64,000 nt of DNA from a bacterium SCSIO 12741 (GTDB lineage: Bacteria; Bacteroidota; Bacteroidia; Flavobacteriales_G; Salibacteraceae). Below are positions 54,255 to 63,174 of this stretch, piece after piece (position 1 is the first letter of the stretch; each line of letters opens with the position of its first letter). Under the pieces are notes generated by a model. The model was not told the DNA's origin. It did no database searches and saw only the letters and a list, made by a program, of their open reading frames with translations. Where the stretch lies: assembly GCA_024398055.1 (NCBI GenBank), contig CP073749.1:3162594-3226593 (forward strand), written 5' to 3'. The position numbers and the translations under genes are program-made.

Positions 54255-55214
54255 ATGGCATTTTTGCGCATCAAACCAGGAAAGGATTTATCCGTATTCC
54301 TGGTTTGTTTGTTTATAGCCGTGCTGTTCTGGCTGCTAAATGCCTATTCAAAAGATTACACTACCCAGATCAGTTTTCCGGTTCGGTATGTCGATATCCC
54401 GGAAGATCAGATTTTAACTTCCAATCCACCTAAGGAAATCAAGGCAAGCTTGAATGGGTTTGGATTCCGGTTGCTTTCCTATTCATTGTTCAGCAGCCAC
54501 GATTCCATTTCTTTATCCTTTTCAGAAGGTACTTTGCGTCCCAGTAAGAAGTACGTAAGCAGTTATCTGGATGGAAATACGATAGAAACCCAATTGCGAA
54601 GCGTGGTTCCGGGTGATTTGAACTTAGTGCGGGTTTACCCGGATACTATACGGATGGTAGTGGAAAGCGAAGTCTCACGACAAATTCCAGTTAAGCCACA
54701 GGTGGTTTTTGAACTGGATAAAGAGTTTTTTCTCAAGGGTAAAATTCAAGCTACTCCCGCCTATATCACGGTTAAAGGACCTGGATCTTTACTGGATAAA
54801 ACCGATTCCATTACGACCGAAGTCATCGATCTCGGAGTTTTGGATAAAAAACTGGTTAAGGACGTGGCCGTGAAACTTCCTGCTGGATTAAGCTCTCAAA
54901 CCCAACAAATAACCCTTAGTGTTCCGGTGGAGCAATACACCGAAGGAGAACTGGAATTGTTCTTATCGGTGAAGGAATCCTCCTTGGCAGACAGTTTGGA
55001 TTTAGTATTGATACCCAGTAAGGTATCAGTAAAATACCTGGTCGGACTTTCCGATTTTAAAAAGATCAATGCCCAAATGTTCTCCTTTACGGTGGATCCA
55101 AACCAGGCAGGAGAGGGTAAACGTTTTTTGATCGTACAGCCTGAAAAAGTTCCTGAAGGGGTTAAATTGTTGGAATATTCACCACACAAAGTGGAGTACT
55201 TTATCCGAAATTAG
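54255..55214 (+). CDS. YbbR-like domain protein (CdaR-like)
   Basis: The 319-residue protein has one N-terminal membrane helix (about 12-32; VFLVCLFIAVLFWLLNAYS) and extracytoplasmic YbbR-type beta repeats (about 40-320; PAYITVKGPGSLLDKTDSI). In Firmicutes, YbbR/CdaR regulates a diadenylate cyclase. No cyclase is adjacent here, so the function is open. Position between yajC and coaE is the usual one in Bacteroidota. Confidence 0.88.
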   Translation: MAFLRIKPGKDLSVFLVCLFIAVLFWLLNAYSKDYTTQISFPVRYVDIPEDQILTSNPPKEIKASLNGFGFRLLSYSLFSSHDSISLSFSEGTLRPSKKYVSSYLDGNTIETQLRSVVPGDLNLVRVYPDTIRMVVESEVSRQIPVKPQVVFELDKEFFLKGKIQATPAYITVKGPGSLLDKTDSITTEVIDLGVLDKKLVKDVAVKLPAGLSSQTQQITLSVPVEQYTEGELELFLSVKESSLADSLDLVLIPSKVSVKYLVGLSDFKKINAQMFSFTVDPNQAGEGKRFLIVQPEKVPEGVKLLEYSPHKVEYFIRN

Positions 55215-55240
55215 ATACCTTAGGATTTTACCCTGAAGTA

Positions 55241-55825
55241 TTGAAGCAGATAGGCATAACCGGTGGAATTGGAAGTGGGAAAACAACCGTATCCCGCATT
55301 TTTCAATCCTTAGGCATTCCCCTTTATGAAGCGGATTCAAGAGCGAAGAAAGTTTCGAACAAGGATCCTGAAGTTCGCCAACAGATTATTCAACTTTTTG
55401 GAGATAAGGCCTACGATGGAGGTACCCTAAATCGACCTTTTCTGGCAGGGGAAGTATTCTCTCAACCCGATAAACTCCAACAGCTAAATGGCATTATACA
55501 TCCCGCTGTAGGCCGAGATTATGAACAATGGGTAAGTTTCCAACGGCAAACTCCCTATACCCTAAAAGAAGCTGCTATTCTGTTTGAATCCGGATCCAAT
55601 CGTTTTCTAAAAGCGGTCATTTTAGTAACGGCTCCGGAAGAATTGCGAATTCAACGAGTAATGGATCGGGATGGAACCAATCGCGAAGAAGTGCTGAAAA
55701 GAATGGCCAATCAATGGTCGGATGATAAAAAAAGGGAGTTGTCTCAATTCGAAATTATCAATGACGGCAAAAGCTCATTGATTAAGCAGGTGATGAATAT
55801 CCACGAGCAAATTCTAACCTTATGA
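55241..55825 (+). CDS. coaE: dephospho-CoA kinase
   Basis: The 194-residue P-loop kinase has GITGGIGSGKTTVSRIF (Walker A) at residues 4-20, YEADSRAKKV, LFESGSNRFLKAVILV and the lid QRVMDRDGTNREEVLKRM. It phosphorylates dephospho-CoA in the last step of coenzyme A synthesis. The start appears to be TTG at 55241, since no in-frame ATG exists between the previous stop and the P-loop. The stop overlaps the start of the next gene by four bases. Confidence 0.95.
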   Translation: MKQIGITGGIGSGKTTVSRIFQSLGIPLYEADSRAKKVSNKDPEVRQQIIQLFGDKAYDGGTLNRPFLAGEVFSQPDKLQQLNGIIHPAVGRDYEQWVSFQRQTPYTLKEAAILFESGSNRFLKAVILVTAPEELRIQRVMDRDGTNREEVLKRMANQWSDDKKRELSQFEIINDGKSSLIKQVMNIHEQILTL

Positions 55826-57219
55826 AAATTCTCAGCTCGGCTCAAATCAGGGAGGCGGATCAGTACACCATTGCCCATGAGCCCATTTCGTCTTTGGACT
55901 TGATGGAGCGAGCTGCCACCCAATGTTTTGATTGGATTCAGGATACCTTCAATACCAATCATGATTTTCACATTGTAGCTGGAATGGGAAACAATGCTGG
56001 CGATGGTTTGGTCATTGCCAGATTATTGCACCAAGCAGGTTATTCTTGTCGGGTAACGGTTTTAGAAATGACTCAGAAGGGGAGTCCTGATTTTGAAGCT
56101 AACCTCAAAAATTACACGGGTACCATAACTCGCATTCAGTCTTCTGACGGTTTGAAATTGAATCCGGAAGAAATTATCATCGATTCGATTTTTGGATCCG
56201 GGCTCACACGGCCCATTGAAGGCTGGTTGGCCGAATGTGTGAACCGGATTAATCAATCGAAGGCCATAGTGATTGCCGTCGATCTTCCCAGTGGGCTGTT
56301 TATGGAGCAGTCTGGTGTAACTGGAGCGGTAGTGGACGCTCAATTTACGTTAACCTTTCAATTGCCTAAACTGCCTTTTATGCTTCCTGAGCAAGCTCCT
56401 CTTTGTGGGGAATGGGTAGTCCTGGATATTGGACTTGATCAAGAGTTTATTCAAAAAGCCGAAACTCCTTATGAATTGACAACGGGTGAAACGATTGAGG
56501 CTATCCTCAAAACGAGAACCAAGTTTTCACACAAAGGCACTTTTGGGCACTCCTTGGTATTGGCAGGTAGCCATGGTAAAATTGGAGCGGCTGTATTGTC
56601 AGCCAAGGCTTGTTTACGAGCTGGAACTGGCTTGCTTACCGTTCGGGTACCCACCTGTGGTTATGATATCATTCAATCGGCAGTCCCTGAAGCCATGTGC
56701 GAGACAGATCCTACCGAAAGATGGCATAGTTACAGACCAGAGGGTCTGGGACGTTTTCGAGCCATGGCCATTGGACCTGGTTTGGGTACGGAGGAAGAGA
56801 CTGAGGCCATGTTTCTCCAATTGATTCAAGGCAAGGATTTACCTCATTTGGTTCTGGATGCCGATGCTTTAAATCTCTTAAGTCGCCATACCCATCGGTA
56901 TGAAATCATGCCGGCTGAAACCATTTATACGCCACATCCGGGAGAGTTTAATCGATTGATGGGCCCCAGTGAGAATGATTCCGAAAGGTTGGAAAAAGCC
57001 AAAGAATTTGCACGATTGACTCGGGGTGTACTCTTGTTAAAAGGAGCTCACAGCTGGATTGTATCTCCAGAGGGAAAAGTAGCTTTCAATTCCACGGGCA
57101 ACCCCGGAATGGCCACGGGTGGTAGTGGAGACGTTTTAACGGGTATTATAACAGCCTTAAGAGCTCAAGGGTACTCTGCATTCGATTCTGCTCGTTTGGG
57201 GCTTATTGGCACGGTTTAG
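55822..57219 (+). CDS. nnr: bifunctional NAD(P)HX epimerase/dehydratase, C-terminus frameshifted
   Basis: The N-terminal YjeF-N domain (about residues 1-215; GMGNNAGDGLVIARLL) epimerises damaged hydrated NAD(P)H, and the C-terminal ribokinase-like domain (about 225 onward; GPGLGTEEE, TPHPGEFNRLMG, NPGMATGGSGDVLTGII) dehydrates it. The frame ends in LGLIGTV at a TAG, but the next bases encode the missing family ending (YWHGLAGDLAMKVTGG) one frame back up to 57320. Restoring one G in the GGGG at 57198-57201 repairs it. The catalytic motifs come before the lesion, but the loss of about 40 residues would probably impair the dehydratase fold. Confidence 0.88.
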   Translation: MKILSSAQIREADQYTIAHEPISSLDLMERAATQCFDWIQDTFNTNHDFHIVAGMGNNAGDGLVIARLLHQAGYSCRVTVLEMTQKGSPDFEANLKNYTGTITRIQSSDGLKLNPEEIIIDSIFGSGLTRPIEGWLAECVNRINQSKAIVIAVDLPSGLFMEQSGVTGAVVDAQFTLTFQLPKLPFMLPEQAPLCGEWVVLDIGLDQEFIQKAETPYELTTGETIEAILKTRTKFSHKGTFGHSLVLAGSHGKIGAAVLSAKACLRAGTGLLTVRVPTCGYDIIQSAVPEAMCETDPTERWHSYRPEGLGRFRAMAIGPGLGTEEETEAMFLQLIQGKDLPHLVLDADALNLLSRHTHRYEIMPAETIYTPHPGEFNRLMGPSENDSERLEKAKEFARLTRGVLLLKGAHSWIVSPEGKVAFNSTGNPGMATGGSGDVLTGIITALRAQGYSAFDSARLGLIGTV

Positions 57220-57320
57220 CCGGAGATTTGGCTATGAAAGTTACCGGAGGTCCCGGAATTATTGCTGGAGATTTAATTGATTTTTTACCAGCGGCCTTTC
57301 AACTGATGCAGGATTACTGA
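57198..57320 (+). other. nnr: out-of-frame 3' coding end of nnr with frameshift site
   Basis: Within TTTGGGGCTTATTGG the frame moves by -1. From 57203 on, the shifted frame reads YWHGLAGDLAMKVTGG, then GPGIIAGDLIDFLP, and stops at TGA 57318-57320, exactly where a normal family C-terminus would end. Confidence 0.8.
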
Positions 57321-57821
57321 TTACTCATCGTATACCTGAATAGGTTGCGGTTCAAAGGGGTAGGCGTTGGCAATTTCCTTGACATCTTCTTCGCTCAAAT
57401 ATTTCAAATCAAGGTAAGGATAAATCGAGTCTGCTTCCATGACGGATAAGATAAGAACCACTTCGTAAACCTCTTTTTGAGTTTCCAGGTCACTTGGGTG
57501 TTGATCGGTGTAGGAGCGAAAGGCCTTAGCCATGGCCATCCAGATTTTTAACTCCCGGTCAGGATCAAGATCCTTTTTAAAGAGTGCTACCCAATCTTCC
57601 TTCGAGGTAGAATCTACGTCAGCAAAGGTTTGCATCAAGTAGTCGATTACCAGATCTTGTTCGCCGGTGAGTTTTTCTCGAAGTTCCCTTCCCTGACGAA
57701 TGCTATCACTGGCCATAAAAACAGGATCCTCCTGCAGTATAGGCTTGCTTCGTTCCTCACAACCCAAGAGGAGGATAGAAAGAAATACAAAAGAAAGGAT
57801 GATGGAACGCTGAACCGACAT
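57321..57821 (-). CDS. lipoprotein of unknown function
   Basis: The 166-residue product has a lipoprotein signal (LLLGCEER, Cys about residue 21) and a mostly helical acidic body. I recognise no domain. ATG at 57821 is preferred to 57851, which would put ten extra residues before the signal and overlap the neighbouring terminator. Its stop codon abuts the repaired end of nnr (57320) with no gap. Confidence 0.75.
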   Translation of the reverse strand: MSVQRSIILSFVFLSILLLGCEERSKPILQEDPVFMASDSIRQGRELREKLTGEQDLVIDYLMQTFADVDSTSKEDWVALFKKDLDPDRELKIWMAMAKAFRSYTDQHPSDLETQKEVYEVVLILSVMEADSIYPYLDLKYLSEEDVKEIANAYPFEPQPIQVYDE

Positions 57822-57851
57822 AGTTAGATTATTGGGCAAAAAATGAACCAT

Positions 57852-57885
57852 AAAAAAAGCCCTGTCGGATGTTCCAACAGGGCTT
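57852..57885 (-). terminator. terminator after the FKBP gene pair
   Basis: On the minus strand AAGCCCTGT/ACAGGGCTT makes a 9-base-pair stem, followed by a run of T. It lies about 20 bases past the stop of the second FKBP gene. Confidence 0.85.
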
Positions 57886-57905
57886 CAAATATAGATAAGG
57901 GGCTA

Positions 57906-58613
57906 TTATTCTACAATTTGTAGTAGCTCCACTTCAAAAATCAAGGTAGTGTAAGGACCAATGTTTTGTCCTGCTCCACGCTCACCATAAGCCAAATCGT
58001 AAGGAATAAACAATTCCCACTTAGATCCAACTGGCATCAATTGAAGCGCTTCTTGCCATCCTTTAATCACTCCACCTACTGGAAACTCAGCAGGAGTACC
58101 GCGATTTACTGAACTGTCAAATACAGTTCCGTCGATCAAGGTTCCGTGGTAGTGAGTTCTCACTTTGTTCTGAGCAGTAGGTTTTGGACCTGTTCCTTCG
58201 GTGATAATGCGGTACTGCATTCCGGAAGGAAGAGTAACAACACCTTCTTTCTTGCCGTTTTCGGCTAAGAAAGCGGCACCTTCAGCTTTAGCTTCTTCAG
58301 CCTTACGCTGCATCGCTTTACCAAAGTACTCGTTGATGATTTTGTTAGCATCATCAAAAGAGATGGTAGTATCATTTCCAGCCATTACGTCCTTCAAAGC
58401 AGCTGCAAAGAAATCTGGGTTAAGAGAATCGATGCCCTGGCTCTTCAGGTTATTGGCAATACTGATTCCCAAAGAGTATGACAGGGAATCAATTTCTGTT
58501 TTCATTTCCATAGTTTGCTTGTTTTCGCCTTTTCCTTTTTTGCCTTTTTTAGCGGCAAACCCCACCATCGTGATCACACACAGGGAAAGAAGCAATAGCG
58601 TTTTTTTCATCAT
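57906..58613 (-). CDS. FKBP-type peptidyl-prolyl cis-trans isomerase (FkpA/Mip-like)
   Basis: The 235-residue protein has a signal peptide, then a Lys/Gly-rich patch (KKGKKGKGENKQ), a helical dimerisation region (about 40-120) and a C-terminal FKBP domain (about 130-235: YRIITEGTGPKPTAQNKVRTHY, GTVFDSSVNRGTPAEF, WELFIPYDLAYGERGAGQ, LIFEVELL). It should assist folding of periplasmic or outer-membrane proteins. It is a tandem paralogue of the gene 11 bases upstream, and both form one operon ended by a hairpin terminator. Confidence 0.93.
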   Translation of the reverse strand: MMKKTLLLLSLCVITMVGFAAKKGKKGKGENKQTMEMKTEIDSLSYSLGISIANNLKSQGIDSLNPDFFAAALKDVMAGNDTTISFDDANKIINEYFGKAMQRKAEEAKAEGAAFLAENGKKEGVVTLPSGMQYRIITEGTGPKPTAQNKVRTHYHGTLIDGTVFDSSVNRGTPAEFPVGGVIKGWQEALQLMPVGSKWELFIPYDLAYGERGAGQNIGPYTTLIFEVELLQIVE

Positions 58614-58624
58614 TTATCTAAAGG

Positions 58625-59365
58625 TTAGTAAGGTTGTTGTTGATTTGGATCTGCTTTTACGATTTCCAACAATTCAACGTCGAAAACCAAAGTAGCTCCA
58701 GGACCGATTTTTGCTCCAGCTCCACGATCGCCATAAGCCAAATCCGATGGAATGAACAATTTGTATTTAGAACCAACATTCATCAATTGAAGTCCTTCAA
58801 TCCATCCAGGGATAACGCCTTGAACTGGGAAGGTAACTGGCTCACCGCGATCAACAGAGCTATCGAAAACAGTTCCGTCAATCAAGGTACCGTGGTAGTG
58901 TACACGTACTTGATCAGTAGCGATAGGCTTAGGACCATCTCCTTCGCGAATCACAGTATATTGTAGACCGCTTGCAGTTGTGATAACGTCAGGGTTTTTG
59001 CCGTTTTCAGCTAAGAAGTTATCACCTTCTGACTTAGCAGCACTTAGATTTCTTTCACGAATTTCATCCATGTACTTGGTAATGATGGTATTGGCTTGTT
59101 GCTCATCAAATTTGCCTTGCTCAGCCAACATGTCGCTAATTCCTTTAGCGATGAGATCGGTGTTGATATCAGTAATCTTTTGAGATTTCAACCCGGAACC
59201 AACACTTACACCGAAACTGTAGCTTACGCTGTCGGTAAAATTCTTGAGATCACTGGATGAGGTTGATGAAGAATCAGCGGTGTTACTTTCGGGGTTACAG
59301 GCCGCCATCATAACTGTACCTAAGGCACAAAGTTTAACGGTATTCCAAGTCATTGATAATTGCAT
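58625..59365 (-). CDS. FKBP-type peptidyl-prolyl cis-trans isomerase, lipoprotein
   Basis: The 246-residue paralogue of the next gene carries a lipoprotein signal (VMMAACNPE, Cys about residue 22), a Ser/Thr linker, the helical FKBP N-terminal region (about 40-135) and an FKBP domain (about 140-240: YTVIREGDGPKPIATDQVRVHY, GTVFDSSVDRGEPVTF, YKLFIPSDLAYGDRGAGAK). It is probably the membrane-anchored partner of the soluble isomerase. An alternative start is ATG 59353. A box reading TACCTTCG on the minus strand lies upstream, one base off consensus. Confidence 0.92.
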   Translation of the reverse strand: MQLSMTWNTVKLCALGTVMMAACNPESNTADSSSTSSSDLKNFTDSVSYSFGVSVGSGLKSQKITDINTDLIAKGISDMLAEQGKFDEQQANTIITKYMDEIRERNLSAAKSEGDNFLAENGKNPDVITTASGLQYTVIREGDGPKPIATDQVRVHYHGTLIDGTVFDSSVDRGEPVTFPVQGVIPGWIEGLQLMNVGSKYKLFIPSDLAYGDRGAGAKIGPGATLVFDVELLEIVKADPNQQQPY

Positions 59366-59502
59366 TAAATAAATATGAAAAGCGCGAAGGTAACTTTATT
59401 TTGCGTACAGTCTGTCTTCCGCAGGGATAAACCTGTTAATTATCCTAACTAATTAAAAATGAGCGAATCGAGCTGCGAAATATTCGCACAATTGGCCTGG
59501 AA

Positions 59503-60234
59503 TTATTTGAAGTTTCTTTCCCTTTTGATGTTTTCGTAGGCTTCCTGAATTTTCTGGAATTTCTCCTTGGCCGCTTTTTGATAATCCTCTCCTAACTGAG
59601 CCACTTTGTCCGGATGGTATTTCGTGGCCAATTTGCGGTAAGCTTTTTTAATTTCAGATTCGGTAGCGTCAGAAGACAAATTGAGCACCTGATACCAATT
59701 TGTAGAATCGGTATAGTACATCGCCTTAATGGAGTTGAAGTCAGACTGGTTTATACGGAGCAACTGAGCTACGCGCTCAATAGTGGCAAGCTCCATTTTG
59801 TGAACATGCTTATCTGCACGAGCTACCCCGAAGAGATACTGCAGCAATTGGAGTCTCAATTCGGGAGACATGTTTTGCGAAATCTGGTAGCATACTTCTT
59901 CCAGAGGAATATCTTGTTTTAGAATTTCGCGAAGGGCCAACAACATTTCCTGGGCCTTGTTTTCACCAAACTGATTGATCAGAAATCGGCGTACAAAGTC
60001 GAGCTCACTTTTTTTGATCGTTCCATCGGCTTTCATCACTGCCGCTGTGATCACCAATAGGCTAAAATTGAAGTCACCAGGTCGGGTATCACCGGTAGGT
60101 TGACGTTGAAGTTTATCAAAATCAAAGGTCTCACGATCCACCAAATGGCCCAAGGCCAATCCTATAATTCCACCGATAGGGCCCATAAATGCCCATCCCA
60201 ATCCAAGGCCAATGAATTTTCCAAAATTACTCAT
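59503..60234 (-). CDS. TerB-like / DnaJ-domain protein (DjlA-like)
   Basis: The 243-residue protein starts with a glycine-rich hydrophobic segment (about 8-30; [20 protein letters not shown]), has a TerB-like helical domain (about 55-165; [37 protein letters not shown]) and a C-terminal J domain (about 178-240) with the HPD motif in [10 protein letters not shown]. This is the DjlA layout: a membrane-bound co-chaperone that recruits DnaK. It appears monocistronic. Confidence 0.92.
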   Translation of the reverse strand: MSNFGKFIGLGLGWAFMGPIGGIIGLALGHLVDRETFDFDKLQRQPTGDTRPGDFNFSLLVITAAVMKADGTIKKSELDFVRRFLINQFGENKAQEMLLALREILKQDIPLEEVCYQISQNMSPELRLQLLQYLFGVARADKHVHKMELATIERVAQLLRINQSDFNSIKAMYYTDSTNWYQVLNLSSDATESEIKKAYRKLATKYHPDKVAQLGEDYQKAAKEKFQKIQEAYENIKRERNFK

Positions 60235-60305
60235 GCTACAAAGTTGAACACTCTCATTGAATCCACCCGAATGGGAATGCGATTAAATGGAAAAAAAATC
60301 TAAAA

Positions 60306-61847
60306 TCAATACAAATCCCAGGTGCCTTGGAGGAAATAGTGGTAAAGAACGGGATCATGAATGCGGTTCACTTTTACTGTGTCTTCCCTAACAAAAAGAG
60401 ATTCCTTACCAAAAGTGCTCATAGACACAAAACACGAATCAGTTAGCCAGGAGGTGGGTAGATCATTCAAATTCAAATGTTGGAAGCGGTTCAAAGCTTC
60501 TTGGGAGGTCATGCCTTTGGCTCCAAGTACCCAGCCCCATTCACCCATGGTGGGCACATGGTTGTGGTAGGAAATAGTGCCAAATTCGCTGGCCCGCATC
60601 GTTTTTTCAATGCAACGAAAAGCCGCAGTTGCCAGGAAGGGGCTTCCGGCTTGAGTGACTAAAACCCCGCGTTGAGAAAGATGTTGTCGGCACAGTTGGT
60701 AAAACTCGGAGCTGTAGAGCCGGTTTAGTTCAACTGTTCTTGGATCAGGTAGGTCGATGAGAATCAAGTCGAAAATCTGGCTGGTAGTGTCCATGTACAA
60801 ATACGCATCTTGGTTGACTACCTGCACTTTAGGATTGCTAAGGGAACCCTTATTGAGATCAACGAATAGAGGATGGGTACTCATTAACTCGGTCATCGCC
60901 GGGTCGAGATCTACCAGTCGAACGGACTGAATAGAGGAATGCTTGAGCAATTCCCGCACCGCACAGCCATCTCCGCCCCCAAGCACTAAGATCTTTCGAG
61001 GTTGAGCTGCCATCAATACTCCAGGGTGTACCAAGGGCTCATGGTAAAGCGGTTCATCCAATGTGCTGAATTGAAGATTCCCGTTGAGGTACAACCAAAA
61101 ATGTTTTTTCCATTGGGTGACTACAATCCGCTGGTAAGCCGTTTGTTGGGTAAGTACCACGCGATCTTTGTAGCGACTTTGCTCTCCATATTGAATAATG
61201 GGTTCGGCTCCCAACCCTCCCAGTGTAATAACTCCAAGAAGGAGGATAGCACCGGTTGTATATAAGGTGCGGCGAAAACGGGTAAATTGTTGCCAAAGTA
61301 TGAGAACCAAAGCCAGCGCTACAAGCAGATTCACGGCTCCCATGATAAAGGGCGTATAGGTGAGCCCCAAATAAGGGAGGCCAACGAAAGCAAAGAATAA
61401 GCCGCCGGCGAGACTACCGTAATAGTCCTTTTCAACCACCGAAGCAATGTTTACCCGGAGCTCTTCAAAGGTTTCATTGAGCCGAACTACCAGGGGGATT
61501 TCCATTCCAATTAGCAGACCGATCAATATGCTCAGACTATAGATGATGAGTCCGGTGTACATGGTATAAGCGGATGCTGAGTAGGCAAACAAGGAAGAAA
61601 AAGAGCAGAGTAGGGAGAGTACCAGCTCAATCAGGATAAAAGCGTGTAGCAAATCCTTTTTGATCCAACGGGAAATTCGGCTACCCAGTCCCATGGAGAA
61701 GAGCATGACCGAAACTATTAAGGTCCACTGAAATACGCTGTCACCCAGAAAGTAGGTGGCCAACGTGGATAAAATGTACTCGGCTACAATTCCCGACAGA
61801 CCGGTCGCAAACAAAGCCAGTTTCAGGATGTTGGACCGCAATTTCAT
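60306..61847 (-). CDS. membrane-bound spermidine synthase-like protein
   Basis: The 513-residue protein has about seven N-terminal membrane helices (about 8-215) and a C-terminal spermidine-synthase-type domain (about 225-510) with LVLGGGDGCAVRELL, RLVDLDPAMTEL, VNQDAYLYM and LILIDLPDPRTVELN, where the aspartates would bind decarboxylated SAM and amine. Such fusions are known but largely untested, and polyamine synthesis is only one possible activity. It ends the bioB-DUF4178-lipoprotein operon, 26 bases after the preceding gene. Confidence 0.88.
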   Translation of the reverse strand: MKLRSNILKLALFATGLSGIVAEYILSTLATYFLGDSVFQWTLIVSVMLFSMGLGSRISRWIKKDLLHAFILIELVLSLLCSFSSLFAYSASAYTMYTGLIIYSLSILIGLLIGMEIPLVVRLNETFEELRVNIASVVEKDYYGSLAGGLFFAFVGLPYLGLTYTPFIMGAVNLLVALALVLILWQQFTRFRRTLYTTGAILLLGVITLGGLGAEPIIQYGEQSRYKDRVVLTQQTAYQRIVVTQWKKHFWLYLNGNLQFSTLDEPLYHEPLVHPGVLMAAQPRKILVLGGGDGCAVRELLKHSSIQSVRLVDLDPAMTELMSTHPLFVDLNKGSLSNPKVQVVNQDAYLYMDTTSQIFDLILIDLPDPRTVELNRLYSSEFYQLCRQHLSQRGVLVTQAGSPFLATAAFRCIEKTMRASEFGTISYHNHVPTMGEWGWVLGAKGMTSQEALNRFQHLNLNDLPTSWLTDSCFVSMSTFGKESLFVREDTVKVNRIHDPVLYHYFLQGTWDLY

Positions 61848-61873
61848 GCAAGGGCGAAAATCAGGTTATTCCT

Positions 61874-62608
61874 TTATTTTCCAAAACCGCCACCACGTGA
61901 ACGACTGCTACGGCCATATCGGCCAGTAGAGCGCTGGGTTCGGCTTTGAACCTTTTGTTTGAAGTTCCCAGAACTCGTGTACTTGGAACTTTTGCTGGTG
62001 GTTTGATTGTACTTGCTGTAGGTGCCGTAGGTTGACTGCCCATTGGATGTTTTCGGCCCATAGTACCCACGATTTCTTCCGTAGTAGTTGGAGCGATAAT
62101 CTCCATAATGAGAACGATACGCTGGGTAGGCCAACATGTGAAACATGCTCGAAAAGAACATGTACTTTCCATAAAAAGCCCAGAAGGAATGCCCTGAAGC
62201 ATCGGTTTGCCAATGGCCGTAGCGGCTGTTACCAACATAGTTCCCATAGCCGGGAGGGGCCACCGTTTTGGACAAAACACCCTCATCATTCATAGACGCC
62301 ACTTCCATACCCATGTCATTTTCATGCAGGGCGAAGAAGCTTTTTGATACTTCATACCATTGCGTAGTATCCTCTCTGGCGGTACTGTCAGGAAGATGCG
62401 TAATGATTTTGTACTGATGATGATACGATTTGGAAAAGCTTCCCTTTTCTTCCATATCGTACAAGAGAATGGTAAAGGGCTTCACTTTGTCATCGGTCAA
62501 TTTTTTGACCATGATGTCAATTGGACTTTTCTCAAACTTCTTCTGATTTCCACAGGCAGCAACAACTACCAACAAGGCCATCAGGCTTATGGTTTTCAGG
62601 TATTTCAT
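61874..62608 (-). CDS. lipoprotein with Tyr/Arg/Ser/Gly-rich C-terminus, unknown function
   Basis: The 244-residue product has a lipoprotein signal (VVVAACGNQ, Cys about residue 19), an alpha/beta region (about 30-115), a Tyr/Gly/His-rich patch (APPGYGNYVGNSRYGHW) and a C-terminal 80 residues rich in Tyr, Arg, Ser and Gly, ending SRGGGFGK. No family is assigned. Its start overlaps the DUF4178 stop by four bases, so translation is coupled. Confidence 0.75.
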   Translation of the reverse strand: MKYLKTISLMALLVVVAACGNQKKFEKSPIDIMVKKLTDDKVKPFTILLYDMEEKGSFSKSYHHQYKIITHLPDSTAREDTTQWYEVSKSFFALHENDMGMEVASMNDEGVLSKTVAPPGYGNYVGNSRYGHWQTDASGHSFWAFYGKYMFFSSMFHMLAYPAYRSHYGDYRSNYYGRNRGYYGPKTSNGQSTYGTYSKYNQTTSKSSKYTSSGNFKQKVQSRTQRSTGRYGRSSRSRGGGFGK

Positions 62609-63171
62609 CGTATACCGGGTTTTGGTTTAATATTCTTGAACTGATCCGCCGATACCACTTTACCAATTGAAGCTTCAAATTCTTCGTCTCCCCATTGCTC
62701 CACAATCAGAACGAGTTTTTCTGATTCGTCGTAATAGCTCCAGGAGATAAATTCTTCTGATTCTTCAGGACTTGTAGTGCTAACGTTCCGGTAATAGCCA
62801 GAGGACTCTTCATCAAAATGATAGGTTTCACCTTCGTATTCATAGGATTCATCCGGAGATCCGGTCAAATCAATTTTGGTACCTAAGTCGGTGTCCAATT
62901 CGGCTAATGGCAGGTTGCGGCTCAAGATTATTTCCAGTCCATCGTCGTTTTCTTCCATATACAGGAAGGATTCGATGCTACCAGAGGTGATCTTAAATTC
63001 TGATGTAAAACACTCATTCCCCCAATCGTACTCGTATTCCTCTTTGACCTTCCACGTCTTTCCGTCGAAATCAAACTGGTCTCCCAGTTTTAGATCGCTC
63101 ACGGTCTTTTCCGGAATATGGGTTCGGGTAAATTTCCTTTTGTCTTTATCAGAATTGCCAAACCAGCCCAT
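62605..63171 (-). CDS. DUF4178 domain protein
   Basis: The 188-residue cytoplasmic-looking protein fits DUF4178: DLKLGDQFDFDGKTWKV at the start, an acidic beta-rich middle (YEYEGETYHFDEES, WSYYDESEKLVLIVEQWGDEEFE) and a short basic end. No signal peptide is present. DUF4178 genes are commonly found near membrane spermidine-synthase-like genes, and that pairing is seen here with one gene between. It starts three bases after the bioB stop. Function unknown. Confidence 0.85.
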   Translation of the reverse strand: MGWFGNSDKDKRKFTRTHIPEKTVSDLKLGDQFDFDGKTWKVKEEYEYDWGNECFTSEFKITSGSIESFLYMEENDDGLEIILSRNLPLAELDTDLGTKIDLTGSPDESYEYEGETYHFDEESSGYYRNVSTTSPEESEEFISWSYYDESEKLVLIVEQWGDEEFEASIGKVVSADQFKNIKPKPGIR

Positions 63172-63174
63172 GGG

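Noticed and set aside
61861-62289. 142-codon minus-strand frame overlapping the Tyr/Arg-rich lipoprotein gene
   Set aside because: The alternative frame has a lipoprotein signal and fits the operon spacing. This one has neither.
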